Shown piece after piece: positions 9,968-18,173 of a stretch of 64,000 nt of DNA (position 1 is its first letter; the number at the start of each line of letters is the position of its first letter). The position numbers and the translations under genes were made by a program. Below the pieces are notes generated by a model that saw only the letters and a list, made by a program, of their open reading frames with translations, searched no databases and was not told where the DNA came from. Where the stretch lies: the NCBI GenBank assembly GCA_900544535.1, contig UQVH01000017.1:1-64000 (forward strand), written 5' to 3'. This DNA comes from an uncultured Bacteroidales bacterium. GTDB lineage: Bacteria > Bacteroidota > Bacteroidia > Bacteroidales > Muribaculaceae.

Positions 9968-10441
9968 ATGAAGAAGCTTTTACTCCCGCTGTCCGCGCTG
10001 CTGGTTGCCCCTCTTGCCGTGGCCGAGACCGAGATCGTAACCATCGTCGATCATATCACAAGCGGCACGACCAATATTGTCAGCCAGCCGGAAGAGTTGT
10101 TGAAGCGCCTGATCCCGGTCGAAGGTGTTGAAGAGGAAGCCAAAGAAGAAATTTCGCGTCCGGTCAACGGACGAATGGCCGGATTCCGGGTTCAGGTATT
10201 CAGCGACAACAACGCGCGCACAGCCAAAAATGAAGCTCGCTCAAAGCAGCGCATCATTTCGTCACGCTTCCCGCAATATCAGACCTATGTCATGTACACC
10301 TCTCCATATTGGCGTCTGAAAGTCGGGGATTTCCGCACACAGCAGGAAGCCAATAACGCAGCCGAAGAACTCCGGCGGGCATTTCCTGCATACAGCAAAG
10401 AAATTCGCGTTGTCCGCGACCGTGTAACCGTACATGAATAA
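9968..10441 (+). CDS. SPOR-domain periplasmic protein
   Basis: 157 residues with a signal peptide (KKLLLPLSALLVAPLAVA) and a C-terminal SPOR domain of about 75 residues starting near GFRVQVFSDNNARTA and including YQTYVMYTSPYWRLKVGDF. SPOR domains bind denuded glycan strands of peptidoglycan, typically at the division septum, so this is probably an envelope protein. It ends 14 bases before folE and may be co-transcribed with it. Confidence 0.85.
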   Translation: MKKLLLPLSALLVAPLAVAETEIVTIVDHITSGTTNIVSQPEELLKRLIPVEGVEEEAKEEISRPVNGRMAGFRVQVFSDNNARTAKNEARSKQRIISSRFPQYQTYVMYTSPYWRLKVGDFRTQQEANNAAEELRRAFPAYSKEIRVVRDRVTVHE

Positions 10442-10455
10442 ACAATCTCTATAAA

Positions 10456-11031
10456 ATGGCAGCTGAAATTAGCGATGAGACTATAAGGGAGATCGCATCC
10501 CACTATGAAGCTATACTGAAACTTTTGGGCGAGGACATAACCCGTGAAGGGCTGGTCAAAACTCCCATGCGTGCAGCCAAAGCAATGGTTTATGCCACCC
10601 GCGGCTACCGTCAGGACACTGATATCATCATCAACGATGCCATTTTCTCTCATGAAGGCAGCCGGATGGTGATCGTAAAGGATATTGAATTTTATTCCCT
10701 GTGCGAGCATCACATTCTCCCGTTCTTCGGCAAAGTTTCCATCGGATATATTCCTGACGGCAAGACAATCGGGCTGAGCAAACTGGCACGTCTTGTCGAT
10801 TTCTACGCTCGCCGTCTGCAAGTCCAGGAACGGCTGACGGCCCAGATCTGCAAAATCGTAATGGAAAAACTTCACGCCAAGGGAGTAATTGTAGTCTGTT
10901 CAGGAGAGCATCTCTGCATGAAAATGCGTGGCGTTGAAAAGCAGAATTCAACAACGACCACAATAGAGAGCGCCGGTGTATTTTCCGACAGCGCCTTGCG
11001 CGATGATTTCTTCCGGGCACTGGCACACTGA
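10456..11031 (+). CDS. folE: GTP cyclohydrolase I
   Basis: 191 residues, the usual type IA length. It converts GTP to 7,8-dihydroneopterin triphosphate, the first step of folate synthesis. The zinc site is complete: C83 and H86 in SLCEHHILPFFG and C154 in the SGEHLCMKMRGV block. The typical EKQNSTTTT stretch follows. Its 3' end converges with the LuxR-type gene, leaving only 15 bases between stops. Confident. Confidence 0.97.
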   Translation: MAAEISDETIREIASHYEAILKLLGEDITREGLVKTPMRAAKAMVYATRGYRQDTDIIINDAIFSHEGSRMVIVKDIEFYSLCEHHILPFFGKVSIGYIPDGKTIGLSKLARLVDFYARRLQVQERLTAQICKIVMEKLHAKGVIVVCSGEHLCMKMRGVEKQNSTTTTIESAGVFSDSALRDDFFRALAH

Positions 11032-11046
11032 TTTTGATGCAGTAAG

Positions 11047-11643
11047 CTACAATTTTTCCATATCTGCCTTGATCTCGTCAAGTTTCACAAGATTGGAAAC
11101 TATCGCATAGATGGTCAGACCCGCCGGTGTATGTATGTGAAGTTTTGATGCTATATTTCTGCGATGCGTCATCACCGTATTGACAGATACCCCCATCTCC
11201 GAGGCAATCTCCTTGTTTGACAACCCTTTGACAATACCCACTATTACCTCTTTCTCACGCGGACTGAGATCTTTTCCGCGATCTTCCGCTTCTTCGGCAG
11301 TGATATTCCGTCTCAATGTCTCTACAATTGACTCGGCAGTGTCATAAACGGTAAACGTATCGTCAAACCACCTGAGCAGACTCTGCGGATATTGCTGACT
11401 CAGAAGTGCAATAATCTTGATCGGCTGGGATGAGGCACTTTTCAGTGCTTCCCAATCTATGCCTGGGACTGACGGATCGACGATAAGCACCGAGATATGA
11501 GTCTTTGCGATCTCTTCAAGATAAGCTGAAGCCGGAATTTCGGCAACTGTTATATTCCCGTCCTGAACTCTGCGCAAAATGCTTCCGACCCCGATAGCCT
11601 GCATGACCGAGGGCAACAGAAGACCGATATTTATGTGACGCAT
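11047..11643 (-). CDS. LuxR/NarL-type regulator with receiver-like N-terminus
   Basis: 198 residues. The C-terminal 65 or so residues form a GerE/LuxR helix-turn-helix (LSPREKEVIVGIVKGLSNKE, then NTVMTHRRNIASKL). The N-terminal 115 residues look like a degenerate receiver: an Asp is kept after the third strand (VLIVDPSVPG), but the acidic pair normally after the first strand is replaced by LLPS, so classical phosphorylation is doubtful. It is the last gene of a tight minus-strand run behind DUF5606 and the hemerythrin-like gene (5-base gap), which suggests it responds to the same redox or nitrosative signal. That last point is inference. Confidence 0.8.
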   Translation of the reverse strand: MRHINIGLLLPSVMQAIGVGSILRRVQDGNITVAEIPASAYLEEIAKTHISVLIVDPSVPGIDWEALKSASSQPIKIIALLSQQYPQSLLRWFDDTFTVYDTAESIVETLRRNITAEEAEDRGKDLSPREKEVIVGIVKGLSNKEIASEMGVSVNTVMTHRRNIASKLHIHTPAGLTIYAIVSNLVKLDEIKADMEKL

Positions 11644-11648
11644 AATCT

Positions 11649-12335
11649 CTACTTTTTCTGATTGTTTTCCAGCCGGGCCATCATAGGGATGAGAATATTG
11701 TTCTCGATGTGGGCATGAGAGTTCAGATCTTCCTCACAATTAAAGATGTCAGCCAAAGCGTCATACATCTTGAACGGCATTGAGGTCGAGTAATACCGTA
11801 GTATAATATTCTTCAGATCGGCAAGTTTCTCAGCAACCTCGTCATCGTGCGAGCGACGGAAAACATCTATACTGTAATCTGATGATTCGCCCTCACACAA
11901 TGCTCTCACATAAGGGAATACCACGCTTTCCTCATAATCGAAATGCTTTCTGACCAAATCCGTATAATCGTCGAAAAATCTGATGATTATCGGATTTATA
12001 TCATCGTGCGTTTCGTCAAGTGCATTGCACAGATTGGCGCGTATGTGCGGCAGCTTGTAGGACAGATAATAGTCGTGTGAATTATGAAGGAAATAGGCAA
12101 CATCAACAGGAGAAATCCGGCTCAGCAATTCCGCATCAATTTCACCCGAAAGCAGAAAATTGATAATCAGCAGAAAGGAATCCGCATTTATTCCTGATTC
12201 CTCACACAGTTCCCCGATGGTTTTGTTGCCAAAACCAAGGGGAAGTGAGAAACGGCTGAGGACAGTAAGCACATTGTAGTCATAGTCGATCAGATCGACC
12301 ACATTGTCTCTCGCTGTAAACTGTTTGCTGAGCAT
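11649..12335 (-). CDS. Hemerythrin-like di-iron protein (YtfE/RIC-related)
   Basis: About 228 residues. The C-terminal part is a hemerythrin four-helix bundle with the expected ligand pattern: an early His pair (HDYYLSYKLPH), HFDYEE (HxxxE), RRSHDDE and HAHIENN (HxxxE). This resembles the repair-of-iron-centres family more than oxygen-carrying hemerythrins. The N-terminal 70 residues occupy the place of the ScdA/DUF542 domain but lack its Cys pair. Two starts are possible (12344 or 12335); both are ATG and I prefer the inner one. It lies between DUF5606 and the LuxR-type gene with gaps of under 20 bases. A likely role is iron-sulfur repair or oxygen/NO sensing. Confidence 0.8.
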   Translation of the reverse strand: MLSKQFTARDNVVDLIDYDYNVLTVLSRFSLPLGFGNKTIGELCEESGINADSFLLIINFLLSGEIDAELLSRISPVDVAYFLHNSHDYYLSYKLPHIRANLCNALDETHDDINPIIIRFFDDYTDLVRKHFDYEESVVFPYVRALCEGESSDYSIDVFRRSHDDEVAEKLADLKNIILRYYSTSMPFKMYDALADIFNCEEDLNSHAHIENNILIPMMARLENNQKK

Positions 12336-12350
12336 CACAGGCATTCTTTT

Positions 12351-12776
12351 TTATTCTTCTGATTCTGCGGCTTCGGTCTCAGGTGTTTCAGGCTTGAACT
12401 CGGTAATGCCACCGACAAGCAACTGATTGTACCAGGTAAGAAGTTTGCGTATATCAGATGTATATACTTTCTCGCGATCAAAATCGGGCAGAATCTCCGC
12501 AAAATACTCACGAACAGCGGCATCATTGCCGATTGCCTTTATATCGACCGGCTGACCGTTATTCTTAGCCTTGACAGATTCAAGAACCTCCCACAGAGGG
12601 ACATCCTCTTCATTTGTATAAATCGAGATATCGCCGAGTGAGATCACTTTGTCGCGGGCATAAGCCGGAGAGCGCTTGCCGTCAGCGATAGATTCCACAA
12701 TAAGCATGTTTTTACCGCGGTTTGACAGACGGAACAGTCCGGGGCGGCCGGAAATTGAAAGGATATTTTTAAGCAT
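12351..12776 (-). CDS. DUF5606 family protein
   Basis: 141 residues, cytoplasmic, no membrane segment. The N-terminus has the conserved Bacteroidota opening LKNILSISGRPGLF, followed by a small beta-rich domain and a helical part (AVREYFAEILPDFDREKVY), and the tail is acidic and probably disordered. The family has no assigned function that I know of. It has its own promoter and leads the operon with the hemerythrin-like and LuxR-type genes. Confidence 0.85.
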   Translation of the reverse strand: MLKNILSISGRPGLFRLSNRGKNMLIVESIADGKRSPAYARDKVISLGDISIYTNEEDVPLWEVLESVKAKNNGQPVDIKAIGNDAAVREYFAEILPDFDREKVYTSDIRKLLTWYNQLLVGGITEFKPETPETEAAESEE

Positions 12777-12811
12777 ATTCTTAGTTTTAGATAAATTTCG
12801 TTAGATGCAGA

Positions 12812-12841
12812 CAAAGTTACAAATTTTGACGTTTGCCTCAA
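12812..12841 (-). promoter_or_regulatory. Promoter of the DUF5606-hemerythrin-LuxR operon
   Basis: On the minus strand TTG (12841-12839), 19 bases, then TAACTTTG (12819-12812), matching the phylum consensus. The DUF5606 ATG lies about 36 bases further on. Confidence 0.6.
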
Positions 12842-12914
12842 AATTTATCTGTGAGAACGTTTAGTGAACCGGGATAGCTCACCGGCTGCCGGAAGTTGAC
12901 GGAGATACAATAAT

Positions 12915-13649
12915 CTATTCGCCTGTGGATTTTGACTGTGATTGTGCGGGAGTATTGTCCGAGTCCTGGGGCGTGGCATAGTTATTGGTCAGGAATACGG
13001 TAAAGATCGGGAAAAATATCAGCCCGACAGCCGAAAGTACGACTCCGAGCACTCTGCCGGTAAGGGTCATAGCATGAATCGAGCAACCGGCTGTTGTCAG
13101 ACTCATGATCGACCACTGCAATGATGACCAGTAGTCGGGCACACCGGGATTCACACCCTTTTCCGCCACAAAGAATGTCAGAGAACAGAAATAGACGCCG
13201 ACAATCAGAACTATCATATATGTGACCAGCATATTTTTGATCCACTTCGACGTAGTCGTTGCCCCCGTCACGATAGTAAACACATAGGCTGCGCGGATCA
13301 TCGGTATGAATTTCAGTAAATACTGTACATGTCGGTCAACCGGTATACCGAAATGATGAATAATGTTGAGATATGGTACCGAGATAAGCAAAAACAGAAT
13401 ATGGCTACGGAGATAATGCAGTTTTTTTGTTGAAAAAAGCATTTCGACCAGAACATCTGCTATAAAAAACAGACAGCACCAGAACTGGACTTTAAGATAT
13501 GTGGTATCGGCAAGAAATGAGACATTTTTCAACGTGTCAAGTGTTATCAGGGCAATAAGCAGCAATGAAAGAATGACTACCCCGAAGTGCATCATCCGCA
13601 TGATCCATTCCCTATGTTTCAAATCAATAGCCGAGACGTTCATAAACAA
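12915..13649 (-). CDS. Six-helix voltage-gated-like ion channel with non-canonical selectivity filter
   Basis: 244 residues with six predicted membrane helices and a re-entrant pore loop before the last one, the layout of bacterial potassium channel family proteins. The pore segment reads YWSSLQWSIMSLTTAGCSI, so the filter at residues 186-190 is TAGCS where potassium channels carry T-V-G-Y-G. The fourth helix has few basic residues (K113, R119), so voltage sensing is doubtful. The C-terminus is short and hydrophilic with no RCK domain. The start could be M1 or M3. It stands alone between MATE and DUF5606 genes. Ion selectivity cannot be assigned. Confidence 0.7.
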   Translation of the reverse strand: MFMNVSAIDLKHREWIMRMMHFGVVILSLLLIALITLDTLKNVSFLADTTYLKVQFWCCLFFIADVLVEMLFSTKKLHYLRSHILFLLISVPYLNIIHHFGIPVDRHVQYLLKFIPMIRAAYVFTIVTGATTTSKWIKNMLVTYMIVLIVGVYFCSLTFFVAEKGVNPGVPDYWSSLQWSIMSLTTAGCSIHAMTLTGRVLGVVLSAVGLIFFPIFTVFLTNNYATPQDSDNTPAQSQSKSTGE

Positions 13650-13714
13650 AAGGCATTACATCGTCATTTATAAAAATTAACAATGCAGTATCCTTTTTTG
13701 TTGAATATTATCAA

Positions 13715-15100
13715 CTAACAACAGACATTTGCCACAGCCGCCTTTCTGAACTTAGTCAACTGCCATGAAACCATCACGGCAGTCACAAGTGTGGCCACAA
13801 GATCCGAAAGAGGGAACGCGGTCCAGACCCCATCAAGCCCCATGCGCGGCGGAAGCACAAGCAAAAGAGGAATCAAGAAGAGCACCTGACGGGTAAGGGA
13901 GAGGAATATTGAGGCTTTCGCTTTGCCGATAGACTGGAAGAGAGTCGTGGACACGACTTGAAAACCGACAACAGTAAATGCCATCAGCGAAATGTGGAGA
14001 CAGCGCGCCGTCTCACATATCAGTTCAGCATCACCGGAGAAAGCTCGGCCTATATAGTCAGGAAACAGCAAGCCGATTGTTTGTCCCGTCGAGACAATGA
14101 CAGTCGATACAGCTACCGCAAGCCAATAGGTACGACGTAACCGACCAATCTTTCCGGCTCCGTAATTATACCCTATTATAGGTTGCATACCCTGACAGAT
14201 ACCGACGACAACCATTGTCATCAGCGAAGTATAGGATGTAAAAATACCGGCGGCGGCCACAGCCATGTCGCCGCCATACTGATAGAGGCTTTTGTTGATG
14301 ATCACATTTATAAAGCAAGCGGCGGCATTGACAACTGACGGAGCCGCGCCGATCGAAAGCACCGGCAAAACGATTTTTGCTCTGAGCTTGTAAAGATCTC
14401 TGTCTTTGGTGAAATGAAGTGTGCTTTTAGACGAAAAGAAATGCGACAGGACAAAATAGGCCGAGATCATCATGGATATATCGGTCGCTATGGCCGCACC
14501 CTTGATTCCCATATCCAGATAAAATATGAATATCGGCGCCAAAATCAGATTGCATCCCGCACCGATCAGCATTGTGATCATTGCCTTTACAGGGTAGCCT
14601 GACGCTCGCATAAAATTGTTGAATGTGAACGCAAAATTTGTCATGAACATACCGGGCAGGATATATATCATGAAATCACGGGCATATGGCAACGTCACTT
14701 CACTTGCTCCGAACGCGATCAGAATCTCATCAATGAATATTGCAAAACAGCAGAGATAGCAGCAGACAATGATCAGCAAAAGTATCAATGAACTGCATAA
14801 TGTTCGTCGGGCCCCGTTGAAGTCCTTTGCTCCCAGCAATATGGACAGACGCGCCGAACCTCCGGCTCCTATCAGCACACCTAAGGCAGCTGAAAGATTC
14901 ATGACCGGAAATGTTATTGCAAGGCCGGCGATAGCTTCAGGCCCGACTCCCTGCCCGATGAAAATACGGTCGATAATATTATACAGCGACATGACCAGCA
15001 TACCCACAACCGCCGGAAGACTGTATCTCCATAAAAGTCTCCCTACGGGTGAGTCGCTGAGTTCTCTGAGCTTTGACGAATCGTTACCGGACATTTTCAT
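13715..15100 (-). CDS. MATE family multidrug/cation efflux transporter
   Basis: 461 residues with about twelve membrane helices in two homologous halves, the normal MATE length. The N-terminal part shows family features (LLWRYSLPAVVGMLVMSLYN, IIDRIFIGQGVGPEAIAGL). MATE proteins export organic cations or drugs using sodium or proton gradients; the substrate is not predictable here. It is transcribed away from a secreted unknown protein, and the shared 145-base intergenic region contains a 13-bp perfect inverted repeat. Confidence 0.93.
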   Translation of the reverse strand: MKMSGNDSSKLRELSDSPVGRLLWRYSLPAVVGMLVMSLYNIIDRIFIGQGVGPEAIAGLAITFPVMNLSAALGVLIGAGGSARLSILLGAKDFNGARRTLCSSLILLLIIVCCYLCCFAIFIDEILIAFGASEVTLPYARDFMIYILPGMFMTNFAFTFNNFMRASGYPVKAMITMLIGAGCNLILAPIFIFYLDMGIKGAAIATDISMMISAYFVLSHFFSSKSTLHFTKDRDLYKLRAKIVLPVLSIGAAPSVVNAAACFINVIINKSLYQYGGDMAVAAAGIFTSYTSLMTMVVVGICQGMQPIIGYNYGAGKIGRLRRTYWLAVAVSTVIVSTGQTIGLLFPDYIGRAFSGDAELICETARCLHISLMAFTVVGFQVVSTTLFQSIGKAKASIFLSLTRQVLFLIPLLLVLPPRMGLDGVWTAFPLSDLVATLVTAVMVSWQLTKFRKAAVANVCC

Positions 15101-15113
15101 TGTGTTTCACATA

Positions 15114-15141
15114 CAAAATTACTAAAACTTCGTATGGCAAA
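15114..15141 (-). promoter_or_regulatory. Probable MATE promoter
   Basis: On the minus strand TTTG (15141-15138), a short 16-base spacer, then TAATTTTG (15121-15114), 13 bases before the MATE start codon. The short spacer makes this less certain than the others. Confidence 0.4.
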
Positions 15142-15144
15142 TTA

Positions 15145-15191
15145 AAAATTAGTATTTTTTAGCGTTTATTTGAGATTTAAATACTAATTTT
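15145..15191. repeat. 13-bp perfect inverted repeat in a divergent promoter region
   Basis: AAAATTAGTATTT at 15145-15157 is exactly complementary to 15179-15191, with a 21-base spacer. The right arm overlaps a plus-strand -7 box (TAATTTTG at 15185-15192). The position between two divergent genes suits an operator, or two mirrored promoter copies. Confidence 0.5.
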
Positions 15192-15192
15192 G
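15185..15192 (+). promoter_or_regulatory. Probable -7 element of the secreted unknown gene
   Basis: TAATTTTG, matching TAnnTTTG, 53 bases before the ATG at 15246. A convincing -33 box at the usual distance is not seen. It lies inside the right arm of the inverted repeat. Confidence 0.4.
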
Positions 15193-15245
15193 TTCTTTAG
15201 AGGATATTCAATTTCAACAGAGGAAATGAGTCATCACATTTTTGT

Positions 15246-15791
15246 ATGAAGAAAGTTGTTTGTTTCGTATTTTTGTTTTTTATAAGCCTTGTCTGCCGAG
15301 CCAATGATTTCGGTATGTTCTGCATATCTGGTCCGGTAGACTCGATCTGCATAGTTATGAACGATGCCGGCCTCGAATGGCAGACAGAATTTACGTTTGA
15401 CTCGGATAGATTTCTGATAGAAATCGATGGCGAAGAAGTCGAATGTGAGCGTGATTCAGAAGAACGTATCACATCCATAACACTCACTGATTACGCCGAA
15501 GATGACGAGAACTCAGCGACTACCATTCAGATGCGTCTTTTCTATGATAAATCCGGGCGTGTGGTCAGAACAGAAGCTGTCTCAGGCGATGAGCAATGGG
15601 TTCAGCATTATATTTATGATGGTCAGGGACGTCTGAAAGAACTCCGCTACGACATGGACGGCGAAGATGAGATCCGAATCTATACATACCTGAAGTTTGA
15701 TAAGTTCGGAAACTGGACCGAACGTACTGAAAAACTGCGGTCAATGGATCAGACGATACATCAAAGCCGTCATATAACCTATCTGCAATGA
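15246..15791 (+). CDS. Secreted protein of unknown function with YD-like strands
   Basis: 181 residues with a clear signal peptide (KKVVCFVFLFFISLVCRA). The mature part is acidic and beta-rich. Its second half contains short repeats of the kind found in RHS/YD proteins (FYDKSGRVVRTEA, IYDGQGRLKELRYD, FDKFGNWTER), spaced about 20-30 residues. It is far too short to be an RHS toxin. I know no specific function. It diverges from the MATE gene and precedes the NfnA-like gene by 42 bases. Confidence 0.75.
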   Translation: MKKVVCFVFLFFISLVCRANDFGMFCISGPVDSICIVMNDAGLEWQTEFTFDSDRFLIEIDGEEVECERDSEERITSITLTDYAEDDENSATTIQMRLFYDKSGRVVRTEAVSGDEQWVQHYIYDGQGRLKELRYDMDGEDEIRIYTYLKFDKFGNWTERTEKLRSMDQTIHQSRHITYLQ

Positions 15792-15832
15792 TTCAGTTGT
15801 GAAAAAATAAACCAATCAACCTTATTTCCTTC

Positions 15833-16621
15833 ATGTCAATGTACAAAATTATTGAAAAAGAGCACTTTTCAGAAAATGTAGTCAAATTCGAGGTCGAGGC
15901 ACCTCTGATTGCCCGTTCTCGCCGGCCGGGCCACTTTGTCATTGTCCGCACGGGCAAAGGTGGAGAACGAATCCCGCTTACCATCGCAGGAGCCGATCTG
16001 AATAAAGGCACAATCACATTGGTTGTACAGGCTGTCGGCGACAGCACCCGCAAGATCTGTGCGCTTGAGCCGGGAGAATGCTTCACGGATGTCGTGGGCC
16101 CACTCGGTCAGGCCACTCATATAGAAAATGTCGGGACCGTAGTCTGCTGTGGCGGCGGCGTAGGTGTGGCTCCGCTTTTGCCTATTGTAAAAGCCATGAA
16201 AGAAGCCGGCAACCGCGTCATCTCCATTTTGGCCGCCAGAACTTCTGATCTGATAATCCTCGAAAAGGAGATAGCTGAAAACAGCGATGAGGTCATCATC
16301 ATGACTGACGACGGATCAAAAGGTCAGAAAGGCCTGATCACAGCCGGTCTCGAAGACGTCATCAATCGTGAAAAAGTGAATCAGGTTGTTGCAATCGGCC
16401 CGGCTGTAATGATGAAATTTGTGGCGCTGACCACACGAAAATATGATATTCCCACAATCGTTTCCCTGAATACCATCATGGTTGACGGCACAGGTATGTG
16501 CGGAGCCTGCCGTGTCACAGTCGACGGCAAAACGAAGTTCGTTTGTATAGACGGACCAGAATTCGATGCCCATAAGGTCGATTTCGATGAAATGATGACA
16601 CGTCTTAAAGCATTCAATTGA
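15833..16621 (+). CDS. NfnA/SudB-like FAD, NAD(H) and [2Fe-2S] subunit
   Basis: 262 residues, annotated in most genomes as sulfide/dihydroorotate dehydrogenase-like FAD/NAD-binding protein. It has the ferredoxin reductase fold: an FAD site (RIPLTIAG), an NAD-binding glycine motif (CCGGGVGVAPLLP) and a C-terminal [2Fe-2S] cluster formed by MCGACRV and FVCIDG. In known NfnAB complexes this small subunit binds NAD(H) and works with the NfnB subunit, which here follows 69 bases downstream. A second ATG two codons in is also possible as start. Confidence 0.88.
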   Translation: MSMYKIIEKEHFSENVVKFEVEAPLIARSRRPGHFVIVRTGKGGERIPLTIAGADLNKGTITLVVQAVGDSTRKICALEPGECFTDVVGPLGQATHIENVGTVVCCGGGVGVAPLLPIVKAMKEAGNRVISILAARTSDLIILEKEIAENSDEVIIMTDDGSKGQKGLITAGLEDVINREKVNQVVAIGPAVMMKFVALTTRKYDIPTIVSLNTIMVDGTGMCGACRVTVDGKTKFVCIDGPEFDAHKVDFDEMMTRLKAFN

Positions 16622-16690
16622 CAGATCGGGTATCATATCCCATCTCAGAAACTTACAAAATACACTAACCATTAATATTCCTGTTCAGAA

Positions 16691-18166
16691 ATGGATCTAA
16701 ATACCAGCCGCGATACCAAATGGCGTGAAGAATTACGCAATTCATTAGGAGCCAAACAGCGTACATCCATTCCCCGTGCCGTCATGCCGCAGCTAAACGC
16801 AGCTTACCGTATCACATGCAATCATGAAGTAAACCAAGGCTTGTCAGTAGGGCAGGCATTAATAGAAGCCTCGCGATGTCTTGACTGCCCTGATCCGCAG
16901 TGCATGAACGGCTGTCCGGTATCAATCAACATACCTGCATTTGTCAAAAACATAGAACGTGGCGAATTCCTGACTGCCGCAGCGATTCTCAAACAGACAA
17001 GCGCCCTCCCTGCTGTCTGCGGGCGCGTATGCCCCCAGGAAAAGCAATGCGAATCGCGCTGCATCTATAATAAGATGAAAAAAGAGCCGGTCGCTATCGG
17101 CTATCTTGAACGCTTCGCCGCTGATTTCGAACGCCAGAACAACGAAGCCAATGATATCCGTCCGACCGCTACGGTTTCTGAGAAAAAGGATGCGCGCATC
17201 GCTGTTGTAGGTTCCGGTCCTGCCGGGCTCTCGTTTGCGGGCGATATGATTAAAAAAGGCTATCAGGTCACAGTTTTCGAAGCACTACATGAGATCGGAG
17301 GCGTATTGAAATACGGTATTCCGGAATTCCGCCTTCCAAATTCTGTGGTGGAGGCCGAAATCGACGGACTGCGTGCAGAAGGTGTCGAATTTATCAAGGA
17401 CTGCGTTGTGGGAAAAACGATTTCCTACGACCAGCTCCATGAAATGGGATTCGACGGCATCTTTGTCGCTTCAGGCGCCGGACTTCCGCGTTTCATGGGG
17501 ATTCCAGGCGAGAATCTTATCGGCATCATGTCATCCAATGAGTATCTTACCCGTATCAATCTCATGGGAGCCGGACATGCCGGTCAGGATACTCCGGTTC
17601 TTAAAGGTCGTCGCGTAGCGGTAATCGGAGGCGGAAACACTGCTATGGATTCCGTAAGAACCGCTCTGCGTCAAGGGGCTGAAACCGCCATGATCATATA
17701 TCGCCGCAGCATCGAGGAAATGCCGGCACGAGTCGAAGAAGTACATCACGCACAGGAAGAGGGGGTGCAATTCATCACTCTCTCAAACCCCGTGGAGTAT
17801 CTGGCTGATGAAAAAGGTCGCGTCCGTGCGATGAGAGTCCAGCGGATGAAACTTGGCGAGCCCGATGCCTCAGGCCGACGTTCGCCGGTCCCGGTAGAAG
17901 GTGCGATTGATGAAATAGAAGTCGATCTGGTTATTGTCAGCGTCGGAGTCTCCCCCAACCCGCTTATTCCTCATGCGATTCCGGAACTTGAGGTTTCCAG
18001 ACGCGGCACTATTGTGGTCAATGAAGAGTCAATGCAGTCTTCATTAGGCGATATTTACGCTGGCGGCGATATAGTCCGTGGCGGAGCGACTGTAATCCTT
18101 GCAATGGGCGACGGACGTAGAGCCGCAGCTGCAATGGATAAAGCGCTGTCTGAGTGCGCTGAATGA
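16691..18166 (+). CDS. gltA: NfnB-like / NADPH-dependent glutamate synthase small-subunit-type oxidoreductase
   Basis: 491 residues. The N-terminal domain has the Cys pattern for two [4Fe-4S] clusters (CLDCPDPQCMNGCP and CGRVCPQEKQCESRC), then an FAD motif (GSGPAGLSFAG) and an NADP-binding motif (GGGNTAMDSVRTALR). Pipelines call it gltA, homotetrameric glutamate synthase. There is no glutamine-amidotransferase or FMN large subunit nearby, and the NfnA-like partner lies directly upstream. I therefore favour an electron-bifurcating NADH-dependent ferredoxin:NADP oxidoreductase. The catalytic role is inferred from gene pairing. Confidence 0.87.
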   Translation: MDLNTSRDTKWREELRNSLGAKQRTSIPRAVMPQLNAAYRITCNHEVNQGLSVGQALIEASRCLDCPDPQCMNGCPVSINIPAFVKNIERGEFLTAAAILKQTSALPAVCGRVCPQEKQCESRCIYNKMKKEPVAIGYLERFAADFERQNNEANDIRPTATVSEKKDARIAVVGSGPAGLSFAGDMIKKGYQVTVFEALHEIGGVLKYGIPEFRLPNSVVEAEIDGLRAEGVEFIKDCVVGKTISYDQLHEMGFDGIFVASGAGLPRFMGIPGENLIGIMSSNEYLTRINLMGAGHAGQDTPVLKGRRVAVIGGGNTAMDSVRTALRQGAETAMIIYRRSIEEMPARVEEVHHAQEEGVQFITLSNPVEYLADEKGRVRAMRVQRMKLGEPDASGRRSPVPVEGAIDEIEVDLVIVSVGVSPNPLIPHAIPELEVSRRGTIVVNEESMQSSLGDIYAGGDIVRGGATVILAMGDGRRAAAAMDKALSECAE

Positions 18167-18173
18167 ACAGACG

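Noticed and set aside
15246..15791. RHS toxin or polymorphic toxin call for the YD-like protein
   Set aside because: Only 181 residues, no RHS core shell, no toxin domain and no immunity gene next to it.
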